Of a DNA stretch of 64,000 bases, positions 18,770-29,458 are shown piece after piece. The translations under genes and the position numbers were made by a program. The notes below the pieces were generated by a model. The model searched no databases. It was not told the origin of the DNA and saw only the letters and a program-made list of their open reading frames with translations. Each line of letters starts with the position of its first letter. Positions within the stretch are counted from its first letter, which is position 1. The stretch is from Stenotrophomonas maltophilia (GTDB taxonomy: Bacteria; Pseudomonadota; Gammaproteobacteria; Xanthomonadales; Xanthomonadaceae), in the NCBI RefSeq assembly GCF_023518235.1, contig NZ_CP090423.1, positions 1,674,001-1,738,000 on the forward strand. The letters run 5' to 3'.

Positions 18770-18848
18770 CGGCATGACGGTCGGGTGAAGAACCTGCACG
18801 TTGTACCGCAGATGACCGGTTGATGTCGCGCGCCGCTGCATTGGCAGT

Positions 18849-18871
18849 CGCCGGGCATGGCCCGGCGCTAC
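18849..18871 (-). repeat. SMAG-type palindrome
   Basis: CGCCGGGC-atg-GCCCGGCG with a CTAC tail (GTAG head on the minus strand), wedged between the hflX stop and the pncC start. Confidence 0.75.
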
Positions 18872-18872
18872 C

Positions 18873-20183
18873 TCACCACTCCGGCAGTTTCTCCGGCAGC
18901 AGGGCGCGGATCGGTGCACCGTCGGCGCTGGCGGCCAGCTTCTCGGCCTCGGCGATCGGCAGGTCGACCTGCAGCAGCCAGCCTTCCTCGTCGGCCTGCT
19001 CGCTGCGGATCACTTCCAGCTGGTGCAGGCGCGCGCGCAGGCGTCCGGCATCCGGCGGCAGGCGCAGCTCGCCGGTGACGTGCTGCAGGCCCAGGCGCTT
19101 GCCCAGCACCGCCTGCAACAGCTCCAGGCCCTGCCCGTCGCGTGCGGAAATCCACACCCGTTCACGCCGCGATTCGTCGGGCACGCCGTCCTGACCGTCG
19201 TGGCGGACATCGGCGCCGTCGATACGGTCGATCTTGTTGAACACCAGCAGCTGCGGCAGATCGCCGGCGCCAACCGCAGTCAGCACCTCGTCCACCTGCG
19301 CGATGCGTTCCTCGCGATGCGGGTCGGCGGCATCGACCACGTGCAGCAGGAAATCGGCCTCGCGCGCCTCGGACAGGGTCGAGCGGAACGCGGCGACCAG
19401 ATCGTGCGGCAGGTCGCGGACGAAGCCCACGGTATCGGCCAGCACCACGTTGCCACCCGGCACCGCGATACGGCGCACGGTCGGGTCCAGCGTGGCGAAC
19501 AACTGATCGGCGGCGTAGGCCTCAGCGCCGGTCATGGCGTTGAACAGCGTCGACTTGCCGGCATTGGTATAGCCCACCAGGGCCACACGCGGCAGTTCGC
19601 TGCGCACGCGGGCACGGCGCATCTGGGTGCGCTGCACCTCGACCTTCTCAAGCCGCTTCTGCAGCTGCTCGACGCGCTTCTGCAGCAGGCGGCGGTCGGT
19701 TTCCAGCTGGGTTTCACCGGGGCCACGCAGGCCGATCGAGCCGCCGCGCTGGCGCTCCAGGTGGGTCCAGCCACGCACCAGCCGGGTTGCCAGATGGCGC
19801 AGCTGGGCCAGTTCGACCTGCAGCTTGCCCTCGTGGCTGTGCGCACGCTGGGCGAAGATGTCCAGGATCAGGCCGGTACGGTCGATCACCCGGCGTTCCA
19901 GGAACCGTTCCAGGTTGCGCTCCTGGCCCGGGCTCAACGCATGGTTGACCAGGATCAGGTCGGCCCCGCTGGCATCGGCCGCCGCCTTGATCTCGTCCAG
20001 CTTGCCGCTGCCGATCAGGGTCGATGGGTTGGGACGGTCCAGGCGCGCGGTGATCGTCGCGGCGATGCTGGCCCCGGCCGAGCGGGCCAGATCACCGAAC
20101 TCTTCCAGCACATCGTCTTCCAGCTTGCCGAAATGCGGCTGGATCAACAGGGCGTGTTCGCCCTTTTTCGAGCGGTCAAACAT
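18873..20183 (-). CDS. hflX: Ribosome-associated GTPase HflX
   Basis: A 436-residue GTPase that splits stalled or heat-damaged 70S ribosomes. The N-terminal HflX domain carries LILVNHALSPGQERNLERFL, followed by a coiled linker rich in Gln/Arg/Lys, then the G domain with P-loop GYTNAGKST, G3 DTVGFVRDLPHDL and G4 NKID. It follows hfq by only 14 bases on the same strand, the conserved miaA-hfq-hflX arrangement, so it is probably cotranscribed with them. Confidence 0.95.
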   Translation of the reverse strand: MFDRSKKGEHALLIQPHFGKLEDDVLEEFGDLARSAGASIAATITARLDRPNPSTLIGSGKLDEIKAAADASGADLILVNHALSPGQERNLERFLERRVIDRTGLILDIFAQRAHSHEGKLQVELAQLRHLATRLVRGWTHLERQRGGSIGLRGPGETQLETDRRLLQKRVEQLQKRLEKVEVQRTQMRRARVRSELPRVALVGYTNAGKSTLFNAMTGAEAYAADQLFATLDPTVRRIAVPGGNVVLADTVGFVRDLPHDLVAAFRSTLSEAREADFLLHVVDAADPHREERIAQVDEVLTAVGAGDLPQLLVFNKIDRIDGADVRHDGQDGVPDESRRERVWISARDGQGLELLQAVLGKRLGLQHVTGELRLPPDAGRLRARLHQLEVIRSEQADEEGWLLQVDLPIAEAEKLAASADGAPIRALLPEKLPEW

Positions 20184-20197
20184 TCACCGCTCCGGTC

Positions 20198-20473
20198 TTA
20201 CTCGTCTGCTTCATCACCTGCCTGACCACCTTCACTGGACTGCACATAGCCGCCACCCGGGCCCACCTTCACGTTGCGTGCAGGCACCACCGTGGAAATG
20301 GCGTGCTTGTAGACCATCTGGCTCACCGTATTGCGAAGCAGGACCACGAACTGGTCGAAAGACTCGATCGTGCCCTGCAGCTTGATGCCGTTGACCAGGT
20401 ACACCGAAACCGGCACGCGCTCGCGCCGCAGTGCGTTCAAGAAAGGATCCTGCAGCGATTGCCCCTTGGACAT
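20198..20473 (-). CDS. hfq: RNA chaperone Hfq
   Basis: A 91-residue Sm-like hexameric chaperone for small-RNA pairing. The Sm1 motif ([27 protein letters not shown]) and Sm2 motif ([10 protein letters not shown]) are canonical; the C-terminal 20 residues are Gly/Ser/Glu-rich. ATG 20473 ([13 protein letters not shown]) is the standard start; an in-frame ATG 16 codons upstream has no homology. It sits 97 bases after miaA, enough for its own promoter. Confidence 0.97.
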   Translation of the reverse strand: MSKGQSLQDPFLNALRRERVPVSVYLVNGIKLQGTIESFDQFVVLLRNTVSQMVYKHAISTVVPARNVKVGPGGGYVQSSEGGQAGDEADE

Positions 20474-20570
20474 TGCACACTCCTGATTATTGTTCTTATT
20501 GGGTTGCCGACGGTTTGCCACGGCCCCCGAGCCGCCCGCCGACCGATGATGTTACACGGCTGGCGGGGGT

Positions 20571-21524
20571 TCAGCGTGCGACGAAGGTCGACACCGCCTC
20601 GGCCAGTCGCTCCTGGTCGATGTGGGGGTCGAACCAGCGTCCATCAAGCTCGCCGCGGAGCCAGGTCAGCTGGCGCTTGGCCAGCTGGCGGGTGGCGAAG
20701 ATCGCCTTGTCCCGGAAGCGGGCCAGGTCGCCCTCCCCGTCCAGATGCTCCCAGGCCTGGCGATAGCCGACCGCGCGCACCGCAGGCAGGTCCAAGGGCG
20801 CCTCCACCGCGGCCATTTGCGGCATCGCGCGCAACGCGCGGACCTCGTCGAGAAAGCCCTGCTCCAGCATGGCGTCGAAGCGGGCCTCGATGCGCTGGTG
20901 CAGCACCGCACGCTCACGCGGCGCCAGGATCAGCTTCAGGGTGCGCACCGGCAACGGCGCCACGCCCGGGCGGCGCTGCCATTCACTGATCGGCGTGCCG
21001 GTGAGGCGGTAGACCTCCAGCGCCCGCTGGATGCGCTGCGGGTCGGTGGCGTGGATACGCGCGGCGGCAGCCGGATCGACCCCGGCCAGCTCGGCATGCA
21101 ATGCCGCCCAGCCCCGTTCGGCGGCCTCGGCGGCCAGCACCGCACGCAGCTCCGGATCGGCCTCCGGCATCGGCGACAGGCCCTGCAGCAGGGCCCGGAA
21201 ATACAGGCCGGTGCCGCCGGCCAGGATCGGCGTCCTGCCGCGCGCCACGATATCGGCCACCACGCGGCCGGCATCGGCCGCGAATTCGGCCGCCGAATAG
21301 GTCTGCCACGGATCACGCAGGTCCAGCAGATGGTGCGGCGCCTGTGCACGCTCGGCCGCATCAGGCTTGGCTGAGCCGATATCCAGATGGCGGTAGACCA
21401 GCGCCGAATCGACACTGACGATTTCGCCATCCAGCTGCCGGGCCAGCGCGATCGCGGTGGCGGTCTTGCCGCTGGCGGTCGGCCCCATCACGGCGATCGC
21501 CAGTGGCCGCCGGTCGGCGCCCAT
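20571..21524 (-). CDS. miaA: tRNA dimethylallyltransferase MiaA
   Basis: A 317-residue enzyme that adds a dimethylallyl group to A37 of tRNAs reading UNN codons. It has the P-loop [11 protein letters not shown], the substrate motif [17 protein letters not shown], and the C-terminal [14 protein letters not shown]. The start codon overlaps the folP stop by one base (TGATG), which implies translational coupling with folP. Confidence 0.96.
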   Translation of the reverse strand: MGADRRPLAIAVMGPTASGKTATAIALARQLDGEIVSVDSALVYRHLDIGSAKPDAAERAQAPHHLLDLRDPWQTYSAAEFAADAGRVVADIVARGRTPILAGGTGLYFRALLQGLSPMPEADPELRAVLAAEAAERGWAALHAELAGVDPAAAARIHATDPQRIQRALEVYRLTGTPISEWQRRPGVAPLPVRTLKLILAPRERAVLHQRIEARFDAMLEQGFLDEVRALRAMPQMAAVEAPLDLPAVRAVGYRQAWEHLDGEGDLARFRDKAIFATRQLAKRQLTWLRGELDGRWFDPHIDQERLAEAVSTFVAR

Positions 21525-22420
21525 CAGTCTTCGTCCGGCCAGCGGATCGCCGGCGTGGCGTCGGCGCGCGGCGTCGGCACCGCATCGACGGCCTGCCAGA
21601 TCTTCAACGCATCGACGGTGGCGGCCACATCGTGCACGCGCACGATACGGGCACCCCTTTGGACCGCGATCAGATGCGCCGCCACCGAGGCAGCCACGCG
21701 TTCGGAGGGCGTGTCGCGGCCGGTCAGTTCGCCGAGGCTGCGCTTGCGCGACAGCCCGGCCAGCATCGGAACGCCCAGCTCCAGGAAGCGCTCCGAGCGC
21801 GCCAGCAGGGTCAGGTTGTGGGCGGTGGTCTTGCCGAAACCGAAACCGGGATCGATCAGCAGGTTCTTCCTGGCGATGCCAGCCATCTCGGCAGCGAACA
21901 GGCGCTGCACCAGGAAGCCATGCACCTCGGCAACCACATCGTCGTAGTGGGGGTCGGCCTGCATATGCCCCGGCTCGCCCTGCATGTGCATCAGCACCAC
22001 CGGCACGCCGGCGTCGGCAGCCGCTTCCAGTGCGCCTTCCTGGCGCAGGCCGAAAATGTCATTGATCATGCCGGCGCCGGCGGCCACCGCTGCGCGCATC
22101 ACCTCCGGCTTGAAGGTGTCGATGCTGATCGGCACGGCGCTGCGCGCGGCCAACTGCTCGATCACCGGGATCACCCGACGCAGCTCCTCCTCGACTGATA
22201 CCGGCGCAGCGCCCGGACGGGTCGATTCGCCGCCGATGTCGAGCAGGTCGGCGCCCTCCTCGACCAGCTTCAGGCCGTGGGCGACCGCGGCCTCGGTGGT
22301 GTCGTGCGCGCCGCCATCGGAGAACGAGTCCGGGGTGACGTTGACGATGCCCATGACCCGGGCACGGTCCAGGCGCAGGATGCGGCCGGCGCAATCGAGC
22401 TGGGGCGAGGTATCGAACAT
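21524..22420 (-). CDS. folP: Dihydropteroate synthase
   Basis: A 298-residue folate-pathway enzyme joining 6-hydroxymethyl-dihydropterin pyrophosphate and p-aminobenzoate, and the target of sulfonamides. Signatures: [15 protein letters not shown] and [14 protein letters not shown] 22420 ([13 protein letters not shown]) is used; the frame runs on into repeat DNA upstream but that part has no homology. In many proteobacteria folP follows ftsH and precedes glmM; here ftsH is upstream but a 570-base repeat block intervenes, and miaA follows. Confidence 0.95.
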   Translation of the reverse strand: MFDTSPQLDCAGRILRLDRARVMGIVNVTPDSFSDGGAHDTTEAAVAHGLKLVEEGADLLDIGGESTRPGAAPVSVEEELRRVIPVIEQLAARSAVPISIDTFKPEVMRAAVAAGAGMINDIFGLRQEGALEAAADAGVPVVLMHMQGEPGHMQADPHYDDVVAEVHGFLVQRLFAAEMAGIARKNLLIDPGFGFGKTTAHNLTLLARSERFLELGVPMLAGLSRKRSLGELTGRDTPSERVAASVAAHLIAVQRGARIVRVHDVAATVDALKIWQAVDAVPTPRADATPAIRWPDED

Positions 22421-22459
22421 GGGTGATCCTGCTGGGACAACGGCGGGTAGTTTAGTTCG

Positions 22460-22672
22460 GCAGGGCGGCGCCCTGCACCCGTAGAGGCCGGAGCAACAGC
22501 AACAGCGGGTTTCCTGTGGGATGGCGCGGTGGGTCCGGTTGCGGGGGGCGCCGTAAATACGTCCATGTAGGCTCGGTCGCGCCATCCATGGCGCTCACGC
22601 CCCCGCAACCGGACCCACCCCGCCTTCGACAGATCTCCGCGATCTGTCGTAGATCCACGCCATGCGTGGATG
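22460..22672 (+). repeat. Composite stem-loop repeat, copy A
   Basis: In order: a GCAGGGC-ggc-GCCCTGC palindrome (22460-22476), ACCCGTAG, a GCAACAGC tract (22492-22506), a 22-base-pair outer stem (22528-22550 with 22598-22619), a loop with the core CGTAAATACGTCCATG and an inner hairpin GCGCCAT-cc-ATGGCGC, then CGACAGATC-tccgc-GATCTGTCG (22627-22649) and a GTAG-headed SMAG palindrome (22649-22671). Copy C and the copy at 42.4 kb share this architecture. Confidence 0.8.
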
Positions 22673-22739
22673 AATCTCCATCGGAATCGAATATTTCGAA
22701 TTGGAATCGAAATGCATCCACGCATGGCGAGGATCTGCC

Positions 22740-22980
22740 GTGTCGACCAAGGTCGACACCTACCAACAGCGACCGGAATCTGTCAGAGGTGGGGTGGTGT
22801 CGGAGTGCGGGGTGTCAGCCGCATGGATGCGGCTGCCAAGCCTACACGGACGTACTTGCGGCGTCCCCGCACTCCGACACCGCCCCGCCATCCCACGGAA
22901 TGTAGCTGTTGCTGTTGCTGTTGCTGCTGAGGTTGCCGGCCAGCGGCCGGCACTACCACGGGTGCAGGGCGCAGCCCTGC
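22740..22980 (-). repeat. Composite stem-loop repeat, copy C (inverted)
   Basis: Same architecture as copy A, on the opposite strand. A GCAGGGC palindrome (22980-22964), a SMAG palindrome (22956-22934), a CAACAG hexamer tract (about 22930-22905), an outer stem (22886-22865 with 22812-22791; 22 bases with one G-U), the core CAAGTACGTCCGTGTAGG, an inner hairpin AGCCGCAT-cc-ATGCGGCT, then GACAGATTCCGG and the 20-base palindrome GTGTCGACCTTGGTCGACAC (22759-22740). Stem sequences differ from copy A while the pairing is kept. Confidence 0.8.
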
Positions 22981-22988
22981 TGCCCCGC

Positions 22989-23174
22989 TCAACGGCGGCG
23001 GCGCTTGCGGTCCACGTACAGGGTCTTGGCGATGCTCAGCACGATGCCGACCGCGATGCCCACCACACAGCCCAGCAGCAGGTTGTCGGCGCCCAGGCCT
23101 ACGCCCACACCGACCACCGTGGCGATGATCATTTCGACAGTGTGGGAAATGGGTTCGGGCTTCGGGGCGGACAT
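22989..23174 (-). CDS. Small membrane protein, unknown function
   Basis: A 61-residue protein starting MSAPKPEPISHTVEM. It has two closely spaced hydrophobic segments, IIATVVGVGVGLGADNLLLG and CVVGIAVGIVLSIAKTLYV, full of GxxxG-like glycine spacing, and ends in a run of Lys/Arg (DRKRRRR) that would stay cytoplasmic. ATG 23174 is favoured over an upstream in-frame ATG. It lies downstream of ftsH on the same strand, behind a terminator-like hairpin. I do not recognise the family. Confidence 0.6.
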   Translation of the reverse strand: MSAPKPEPISHTVEMIIATVVGVGVGLGADNLLLGCVVGIAVGIVLSIAKTLYVDRKRRRR

Positions 23175-23226
23175 GCAGACTCCAGCGTCAGATCGGTACA
23201 TCGGGAGGGGCCGGGGGCCCGGAAAC

Positions 23227-23252
23227 GACGAAGCCGGGTTGCCCCGGCCTCG
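23227..23252 (-). terminator. Terminator-like hairpin after ftsH
   Basis: On the minus strand an ACGAGGCCGGG/CCCGGCTTCGT-type stem with a short loop is followed by CGTCGTTTCC. The U-tract is poor, so confidence is moderate. Confidence 0.45.
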
Positions 23253-23276
23253 TCTGGTGTCACCTGCAGCCGGCCG

Positions 23277-25211
<1,935 letters not shown>

Positions 25212-25280
25212 CCTCATTGGCTCCGGTGTTCCTCTTAGTGCTGGCGTTGCGTTGGGGTCGAACTTGCGAACGTTGCGAGC

Positions 25281-25913
25281 TTACTTCATGTGGGCGCGTT
25301 TTCCCTGACCCAAGGCATACACCTCGGGAGAGCGCTTGCGCGACGCTTCCGGCTTGCGGATGGAAACCTTGTCGTACCGGCGGCGCATGTCGCGCACGTA
25401 GTCGTCAAAGCCTTCGCCCTGGAACAGCTTGATCAGGAATGCCCCACCGGTCTTGAGGTGGTTGTCGGCAAAATCCAGGGCCAGCTCCGCCAGGTGCATC
25501 ATCCGCGGCTGGTCGACCGCGCCCACACCACTCTTATTGGGGGCCATGTCCGACAGCACAAGGTCTACCGGCTGATCCCCGAGCATGGCTTCAAACTGCG
25601 ATAGGACGGCTTCTTCCCTGAAGTCACCGTGAAGGAACTCCACGCCGGCCAGCGGCGGCATGTCCAGGATGTCCAGGGCCAGCACGCGGCCGGTATCGCC
25701 AATCTGTCTCCGCACCTGCTGAGACCATCCGCCAGGGGCCGCGCCGAGGTCGACCACCACCATGTGCGGCTTCAGCAACCGGTCACGTTCGAGCAGCTCT
25801 TCGAGCTTGTAGGCGGCGCGCGAGCGCATACCTTCGGCCTGCGCCTTCTTCACGAAGGGGTCGGAGAAGTGTTCCTTGAGCCAGCGCTGGCTGCTTTTGC
25901 TGCGGGTAGCCAT
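25281..25913 (-). CDS. rlmE: 23S rRNA (U2552) 2'-O-methyltransferase RlmE
   Basis: A 210-residue RrmJ/FtsJ methyltransferase acting late in 50S maturation. The SAM motif [15 protein letters not shown] and the catalytic K-D-K-E set (within [23 protein letters not shown] and [13 protein letters not shown]) are present. It is the first gene of rlmE-ftsH and divergent from yhbY with 65 bases between the starts, the conserved enterobacterial arrangement. Confidence 0.96.
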   Translation of the reverse strand: MATRSKSSQRWLKEHFSDPFVKKAQAEGMRSRAAYKLEELLERDRLLKPHMVVVDLGAAPGGWSQQVRRQIGDTGRVLALDILDMPPLAGVEFLHGDFREEAVLSQFEAMLGDQPVDLVLSDMAPNKSGVGAVDQPRMMHLAELALDFADNHLKTGGAFLIKLFQGEGFDDYVRDMRRRYDKVSIRKPEASRKRSPEVYALGQGKRAHMK

Positions 25914-25978
25914 TGAAAATAGGGGCGGATGGGGTCCTCATGATACCCTGATCGCCCCATTCAACCGTCTTTTCCTGC

Positions 25979-26284
25979 ATGTCCATCGCCCTGACCGCCT
26001 CCCAGACCCGTTTCCTGCGCGGCCAAGCCCACGACCTGAAGGCCCTGCTGCAGACCGGCGGCAAGGGCGTGACCCCGGCCTTCCTCGCTGAGCTGAACGA
26101 AGTGCTGGAGCGCCACGAACTGGTGAAGGTGAAGGTCGCTGCCGAGGACCGCGAAGCGCGTGATGTGATGATCGGCGAGATCGTCGACGCCACCGAGAGC
26201 GCGCTGGTGCAGCGCATCGGCCACGTCGCCGTGCTGTACCGCCCGAGCAAGGAACAGCGCCAGATCGTGCTGCCGCGCGGCTGA
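25979..26284 (+). CDS. yhbY: CRM-domain RNA-binding protein YhbY
   Basis: A 101-residue CRM-domain protein that binds pre-50S ribosomal particles. It has the family core LRGQAHDLKALLQTGGKGVT, VLERHELVKVKV and GHVAVLYRPS. Divergent from rlmE and followed after 13 bases by the Mth938-like gene on the same strand. Confidence 0.93.
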   Translation: MSIALTASQTRFLRGQAHDLKALLQTGGKGVTPAFLAELNEVLERHELVKVKVAAEDREARDVMIGEIVDATESALVQRIGHVAVLYRPSKEQRQIVLPRG

Positions 26285-26297
26285 TCGCCCTACCGCC

Positions 26298-26672
26298 ATG
26301 CAGCTGAACCACGAGCCGCCTGATTACGCCTACAGCCTGCGCGCCGCCGACGGCCGTTCGGCGCGGGTCAACGAACAGGTGCTGGCCAGCAGTTTCTTCC
26401 TGACCCCTGACCAGCTGGTCGAGCACTGGCCGGTGGTGCGTTCGGCCGAGCTGCAACTGGTCGACCTGGAACCGATCCTGGCGCTGAACCCGGCGTTGAT
26501 CGTGCTCGGCACCGGTGATCGCCAGGTGTTTCCGCCGGCTGCAGTGATGGCGGCCTGCCTGTCCCGCGGCATCGGCCTGGAAGTGATGAACAACCCCGCC
26601 GCCGCACGCACGTTCAACATTCTCGCCGGCGAAGGCCGCAAGGTCGCGGCCGCCTTCATTCTGGAAGGCTGA
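26298..26672 (+). CDS. Mth938-like domain protein (DUF498)
   Basis: A 124-residue protein of the Mth938/NDUFAF3 fold, of unknown bacterial function; eukaryotic relatives assist respiratory complex I assembly. Recognised from PALIVLGTGDRQVFPP and the terminal ARTFNILAGEGRKVAAAFI. No signal peptide. It sits 13 bases after yhbY and is likely in the same transcript. Confidence 0.85.
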   Translation: MQLNHEPPDYAYSLRAADGRSARVNEQVLASSFFLTPDQLVEHWPVVRSAELQLVDLEPILALNPALIVLGTGDRQVFPPAAVMAACLSRGIGLEVMNNPAAARTFNILAGEGRKVAAAFILEG

Positions 26673-26680
26673 GGTTGCGC

Positions 26681-26703
26681 CGCCGGGCGTGGCCCGGCGC
26701 TAC
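26681..26703 (-). repeat. SMAG-type palindrome
   Basis: CGCCGGGC-gtg-GCCCGGCG with a CTAC tail, between two converging genes; it overlaps the last codon and stop of the minus-strand gene at 26700. Confidence 0.75.
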
Positions 26704-27188
26704 CCGTGCGTGGTGGTACAACGAAAAGCCGAGAAGTCCTTCAGCCGCCCGATCAGGCTGCCGCCCTGGCCCCAGCGGATATCCATGACCTTCCAGTCCT
26801 GGCCCTGCCTCTGCAGCAGGACCCGGTCGGTCCAGCGATAGTCGCCTATCGCCATCTCGACAGGCATCCAGGCGGCATCGCCGCTCGTCGCGGGCAGCCC
26901 CACCTTTACCGTTTCCGGCCGATCCGGTGCCATGAGATAGGGGCTCTGGTCCAGCATGTGCGGCTTTTCGTCGGGCGCAGCCAGTGCGGTGCAGGCCTGT
27001 TCATAGCCGCGCTGCGCATCGATGGCAGCGCGCAGGGCATCGCCCAGCAGCGGCGCGATCAGCGCTTGATCCGGCCCGCTGTTCTGCAGGGCCGCGTAGA
27101 AGCGGGTGGCGACGTCATGGGGATTGCTGGCTGCGGTTGCCAGCGGGGCGACGATGAGCAGCACGAGAGCGGAGGCAAGGCGGGACAT
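26700..27188 (-). CDS. Secreted DUF3828-like protein
   Basis: A 162-residue protein with an N-terminal signal peptide (MSRLASALVLLIVAPLATAA). The mature part (NPHDVATRFYAALQ... ending with MDIRWGQGGSLIGRLKDFSA) fits the DUF3828 pattern of small periplasmic NTF2-like proteins. Two Cys (in YEQACTAL and AFRCTT) could form a disulfide. Function unknown. ATG 27188 is used because the signal peptide starts there. Confidence 0.7.
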   Translation of the reverse strand: MSRLASALVLLIVAPLATAASNPHDVATRFYAALQNSGPDQALIAPLLGDALRAAIDAQRGYEQACTALAAPDEKPHMLDQSPYLMAPDRPETVKVGLPATSGDAAWMPVEMAIGDYRWTDRVLLQRQGQDWKVMDIRWGQGGSLIGRLKDFSAFRCTTTHG

Positions 27189-27297
27189 GGGACACCGGGT
27201 CGGCAGGGTCCGCCCAAGAATGCCGTGCATTCCATTCGCCGTGAAGATCATTCTGCGACACGCCAGATCGCAGATGTCCGCATCTCTGCGATACCTG

Positions 27298-27353
27298 AGT
27301 CGAGCGTGGCTCGACTCTACAGGTCAGGAACGCCGGGCATGGCCCGGCGCTAC
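27298..27353 (-). repeat. Two tandem SMAG palindromes
   Basis: AGTCGAGC-gtg-GCTCGACT plus CTAC, then CGCCGGGC-atg-GCCCGGCG plus CTAC, both in minus orientation, between nlpD and the DUF3828 gene. Confidence 0.75.
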
Positions 27354-27368
27354 CCGTATCTGCCCGCG

Positions 27369-28151
27369 TCAGCGCGCCGGCAGATACTGCTGCGGGTCAA
27401 CCGGCTTGCCGTTGTAACGGATCTCGAAGTGGACCATGTCGCGGTTTGCACCGGTACGGCCCATCTCGGCAATCTGCTCACCGGCCTTCACGCTCTGGCC
27501 TTCGTTCACCAGGCGCTTGCGGTTGTGGCCATAGGCCGACAGCCACTGGTCGCTGTGCTTGATGATGATCAGCTCGCCGTAACCGACCAGTCCGGCGCCG
27601 GAATACACCACCACGCCGTTGGCGGTGGCCTTCACCGCCTGGCCGCTGGTGCCGGCAATGTCCACGCCCTGCTTGGTCGCATCACCGGCGACATAGCGGC
27701 CAACGATCGCACCATCGGCTGGCCAGCGCCAGGCGATGTTGCTCTTCACCGGCCCCGCCGGTGCGGTGACCGGCGCAGTGCTGCCGGCACTGCCGCCCGG
27801 ACGCGGCGCAGTCACCACGGTCGTGGGCGCGCGGCCACCGCTGGCACCCGGCGGATACAGGCGGATCACCTGTCCGGGATGGATGGTCGAGGGATTGTCC
27901 AGGCTGTTCCAGGCAATCAGGTCGGCCGGCGTGATGTCGTGGATGCGGGCCAGTGCATAGATGGTGTCGCCTTTACGCACGACCACGGTCTGCCCCGGCT
28001 TGGGCACCGAGGTCTTCGGCGTGGTCACGCCACCACTGCTGCTGCCGCCACCCGGTCGGACCACGGTGGCGGTGCCGCAGGCAGCCAGGGTGGAAACCAG
28101 CACAGCCAGCGCGCCGATGCGCACTCCCTTGCTCAGACGATCAGGACTCAT
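27369..28151 (-). CDS. nlpD: NlpD-type LysM/LytM lipoprotein (amidase activator)
   Basis: A 260-residue outer-membrane lipoprotein with a lipobox LAAC (Cys25), a LysM domain at about 56-100 (VVVRKGDTIYALARIHDI and HPGQVIRLYP) and a C-terminal LytM/M23 fold. The first zinc ligand is lost (QGVDIAG where active enzymes have HxGxD), as in NlpD and EnvC, so it should activate AmiC-type amidases rather than cut peptidoglycan. The start overlaps the yqaA stop by four bases. In E. coli the next gene would be rpoS; here it is not. Confidence 0.92.
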   Translation of the reverse strand: MSPDRLSKGVRIGALAVLVSTLAACGTATVVRPGGGSSSGGVTTPKTSVPKPGQTVVVRKGDTIYALARIHDITPADLIAWNSLDNPSTIHPGQVIRLYPPGASGGRAPTTVVTAPRPGGSAGSTAPVTAPAGPVKSNIAWRWPADGAIVGRYVAGDATKQGVDIAGTSGQAVKATANGVVVYSGAGLVGYGELIIIKHSDQWLSAYGHNRKRLVNEGQSVKAGEQIAEMGRTGANRDMVHFEIRYNGKPVDPQQYLPAR

Positions 28152-28762
28152 GCGAACTTCGACCTCCATACAAGCCAGGCAATCAGCACCACCACCAACG
28201 CGGTGGCGATCCAGCCCAGCGGTTCAATCCAGCGGCGCAGCGCCGCTTCGGCACGCGCACCGCCGATACGGATGACCGCGGCCAGCACGTACACGCGCTT
28301 GCCACGACCGATCAGCATGCTCAACAGGTACTGCGGCATGGGTACGCCGACGATACCCGATGCCCACGTGAAGACCTTCATCGGGATGGGCATGAAACCG
28401 CCCAGCACCAGGAAGGTGAACACCGCCCACGGCGACTCGGCCATCTTCGCCTGCACGGTGGTGATGCCCTGCTCGATCGCCGGCAGCATGCCCAGCGCCT
28501 CGAACAGCGGCTTGATCGCCTCGAAGGCGAAGTGGCCCAGCGCATAGCCGACTACCGCGCCGACCATCGACCCGGCCAGGCTGAGGGTGGCGAACCACCA
28601 GCCACGCTTCGGCTGGGCCACGCACATCGGTGCCAGCATCACCTCCGGCATCACCGGAAAGATGATCGCCTCGAAGAAGCTCAATACCGTCAGGTAGGTC
28701 GGTGCGCGCTCGTGCGCCGCCCACTTCATCGCCCGCTCGTACAGCGGCCCGAAAATCTTCAT
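28148..28762 (-). CDS. yqaA: YqaA/DedA-family membrane protein
   Basis: A 204-residue inner-membrane protein of the DedA/VTT superfamily. About five hydrophobic helices are visible, with the family segment FFEAIIFPVMPEVMLAPM near the start and the GGFMPIPMKVFTWASGIVG segment in the middle. DedA relatives act in lipid carrier recycling or membrane homeostasis, which is not tested for YqaA. It is inserted between pcm and nlpD, with an ATGA overlap into nlpD. Confidence 0.88.
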   Translation of the reverse strand: MKIFGPLYERAMKWAAHERAPTYLTVLSFFEAIIFPVMPEVMLAPMCVAQPKRGWWFATLSLAGSMVGAVVGYALGHFAFEAIKPLFEALGMLPAIEQGITTVQAKMAESPWAVFTFLVLGGFMPIPMKVFTWASGIVGVPMPQYLLSMLIGRGKRVYVLAAVIRIGGARAEAALRRWIEPLGWIATALVVVLIAWLVWRSKFA

Positions 28763-28780
28763 GCAACCCCGCTCCGTGGA

Positions 28781-29458
28781 TTAGTCCAGCATGCCAGACA
28801 GCAGCGGCACGAAAGTGACCGGCGCCAGCACACGTTGTTCGATGCTGCCGTCAGCGCTGCGGTCCAGCTGCACCAGCGACTGCCCGCCCGGCCCGCCGAC
28901 CGGGGCCACCAGGCGCCCGCCTCCGGCCAGCTGTTCCACCAGTGCATCGACCAGCGCCGGTGCCGCCGCGGTGACCACGATGGCATCGAACGGACCGTGC
29001 TCGGCCCAGCCAACGCGGCCATCGTCATGCTTGGTGCGGATGTTCATGCCCAGCGCGCGGAAGCGCTTGCGCGCCTGTCGCAGCAGGTCGCCGATGCGCT
29101 CGACCGTATAGACCTCCAGCCCCAGCGCGCCGAGGATGGCCGCCTGGTAGCCGGAGCCGGTGCCGACTTCCAGCACGCGCTTCGGCGCCACCTGCAGCAC
29201 GGCCTCGGTCATCCGCGCCACCACCCAGGGCTGCGAAATGGTCTGGCCGTGACCGATCGGCAGCGCGGTGTCTTCATAGGCCCGCGAGGCCAGCGCTTCA
29301 TCGATGAACAGATGCCGCGGCACCACCCGGATCGCATTCAAGGTGGCTTCGTCGACGATGCCGGCCTCGCGCAGACGATCGACCAGGCGGTCACGCACGC
29401 GCTGCGAGGTCATGCCGATACCGACAGCTTCCGGCTGCAGGCGCAGGCGTGGGCTCAT
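28781..29458 (-). CDS. pcm: Protein-L-isoaspartate O-methyltransferase
   Basis: A 225-residue SAM-dependent repair enzyme for isoaspartyl residues in ageing proteins. The motif [16 protein letters not shown] and the post-motif block [15 protein letters not shown] are typical. The ATG at 29458 overlaps the surE stop by four bases; a second ATG at codon 16 ([10 protein letters not shown]) is also plausible, as E. coli Pcm is shorter. Second gene of surE-pcm-yqaA-nlpD. Confidence 0.95.
   Translation of the reverse strand: MSPRLRLQPEAVGIGMTSQRVRDRLVDRLREAGIVDEATLNAIRVVPRHLFIDEALASRAYEDTALPIGHGQTISQPWVVARMTEAVLQVAPKRVLEVGTGSGYQAAILGALGLEVYTVERIGDLLRQARKRFRALGMNIRTKHDDGRVGWAEHGPFDAIVVTAAAPALVDALVEQLAGGGRLVAPVGGPGGQSLVQLDRSADGSIEQRVLAPVTFVPLLSGMLD

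Larger units (their letters stand above)
22421..22988. other. 568-base gene-free interval filled by inverted composite repeats
   Basis: No credible gene. The stretch consists of two copies of a composite repeat in opposite orientation (22460-22672 and 22980-22740), joined by an AT-rich patch at about 22680-22712 that contains ATTTCGAA-type short palindromes. Open frames that cross it on both strands translate the same Gly/Cys/Arg-rich peptide from the repeats and are artefacts. A promoter for folP must lie close to 22421 but none stands out. Confidence 0.8.

Noticed and set aside
22492..22930. CAACAG hexamer runs considered as a CRISPR or microsatellite array
   Set aside because: The units are only six bases, without spacers, and belong to the composite repeat.
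22516..22988. Several open frames on both strands with a repeated Gly/Cys/Arg-rich peptide, also near 42.5 kb
   Set aside because: The shared peptide is the translation of the composite stem-loop repeat; the frames have no ribosome sites and run through palindromes.
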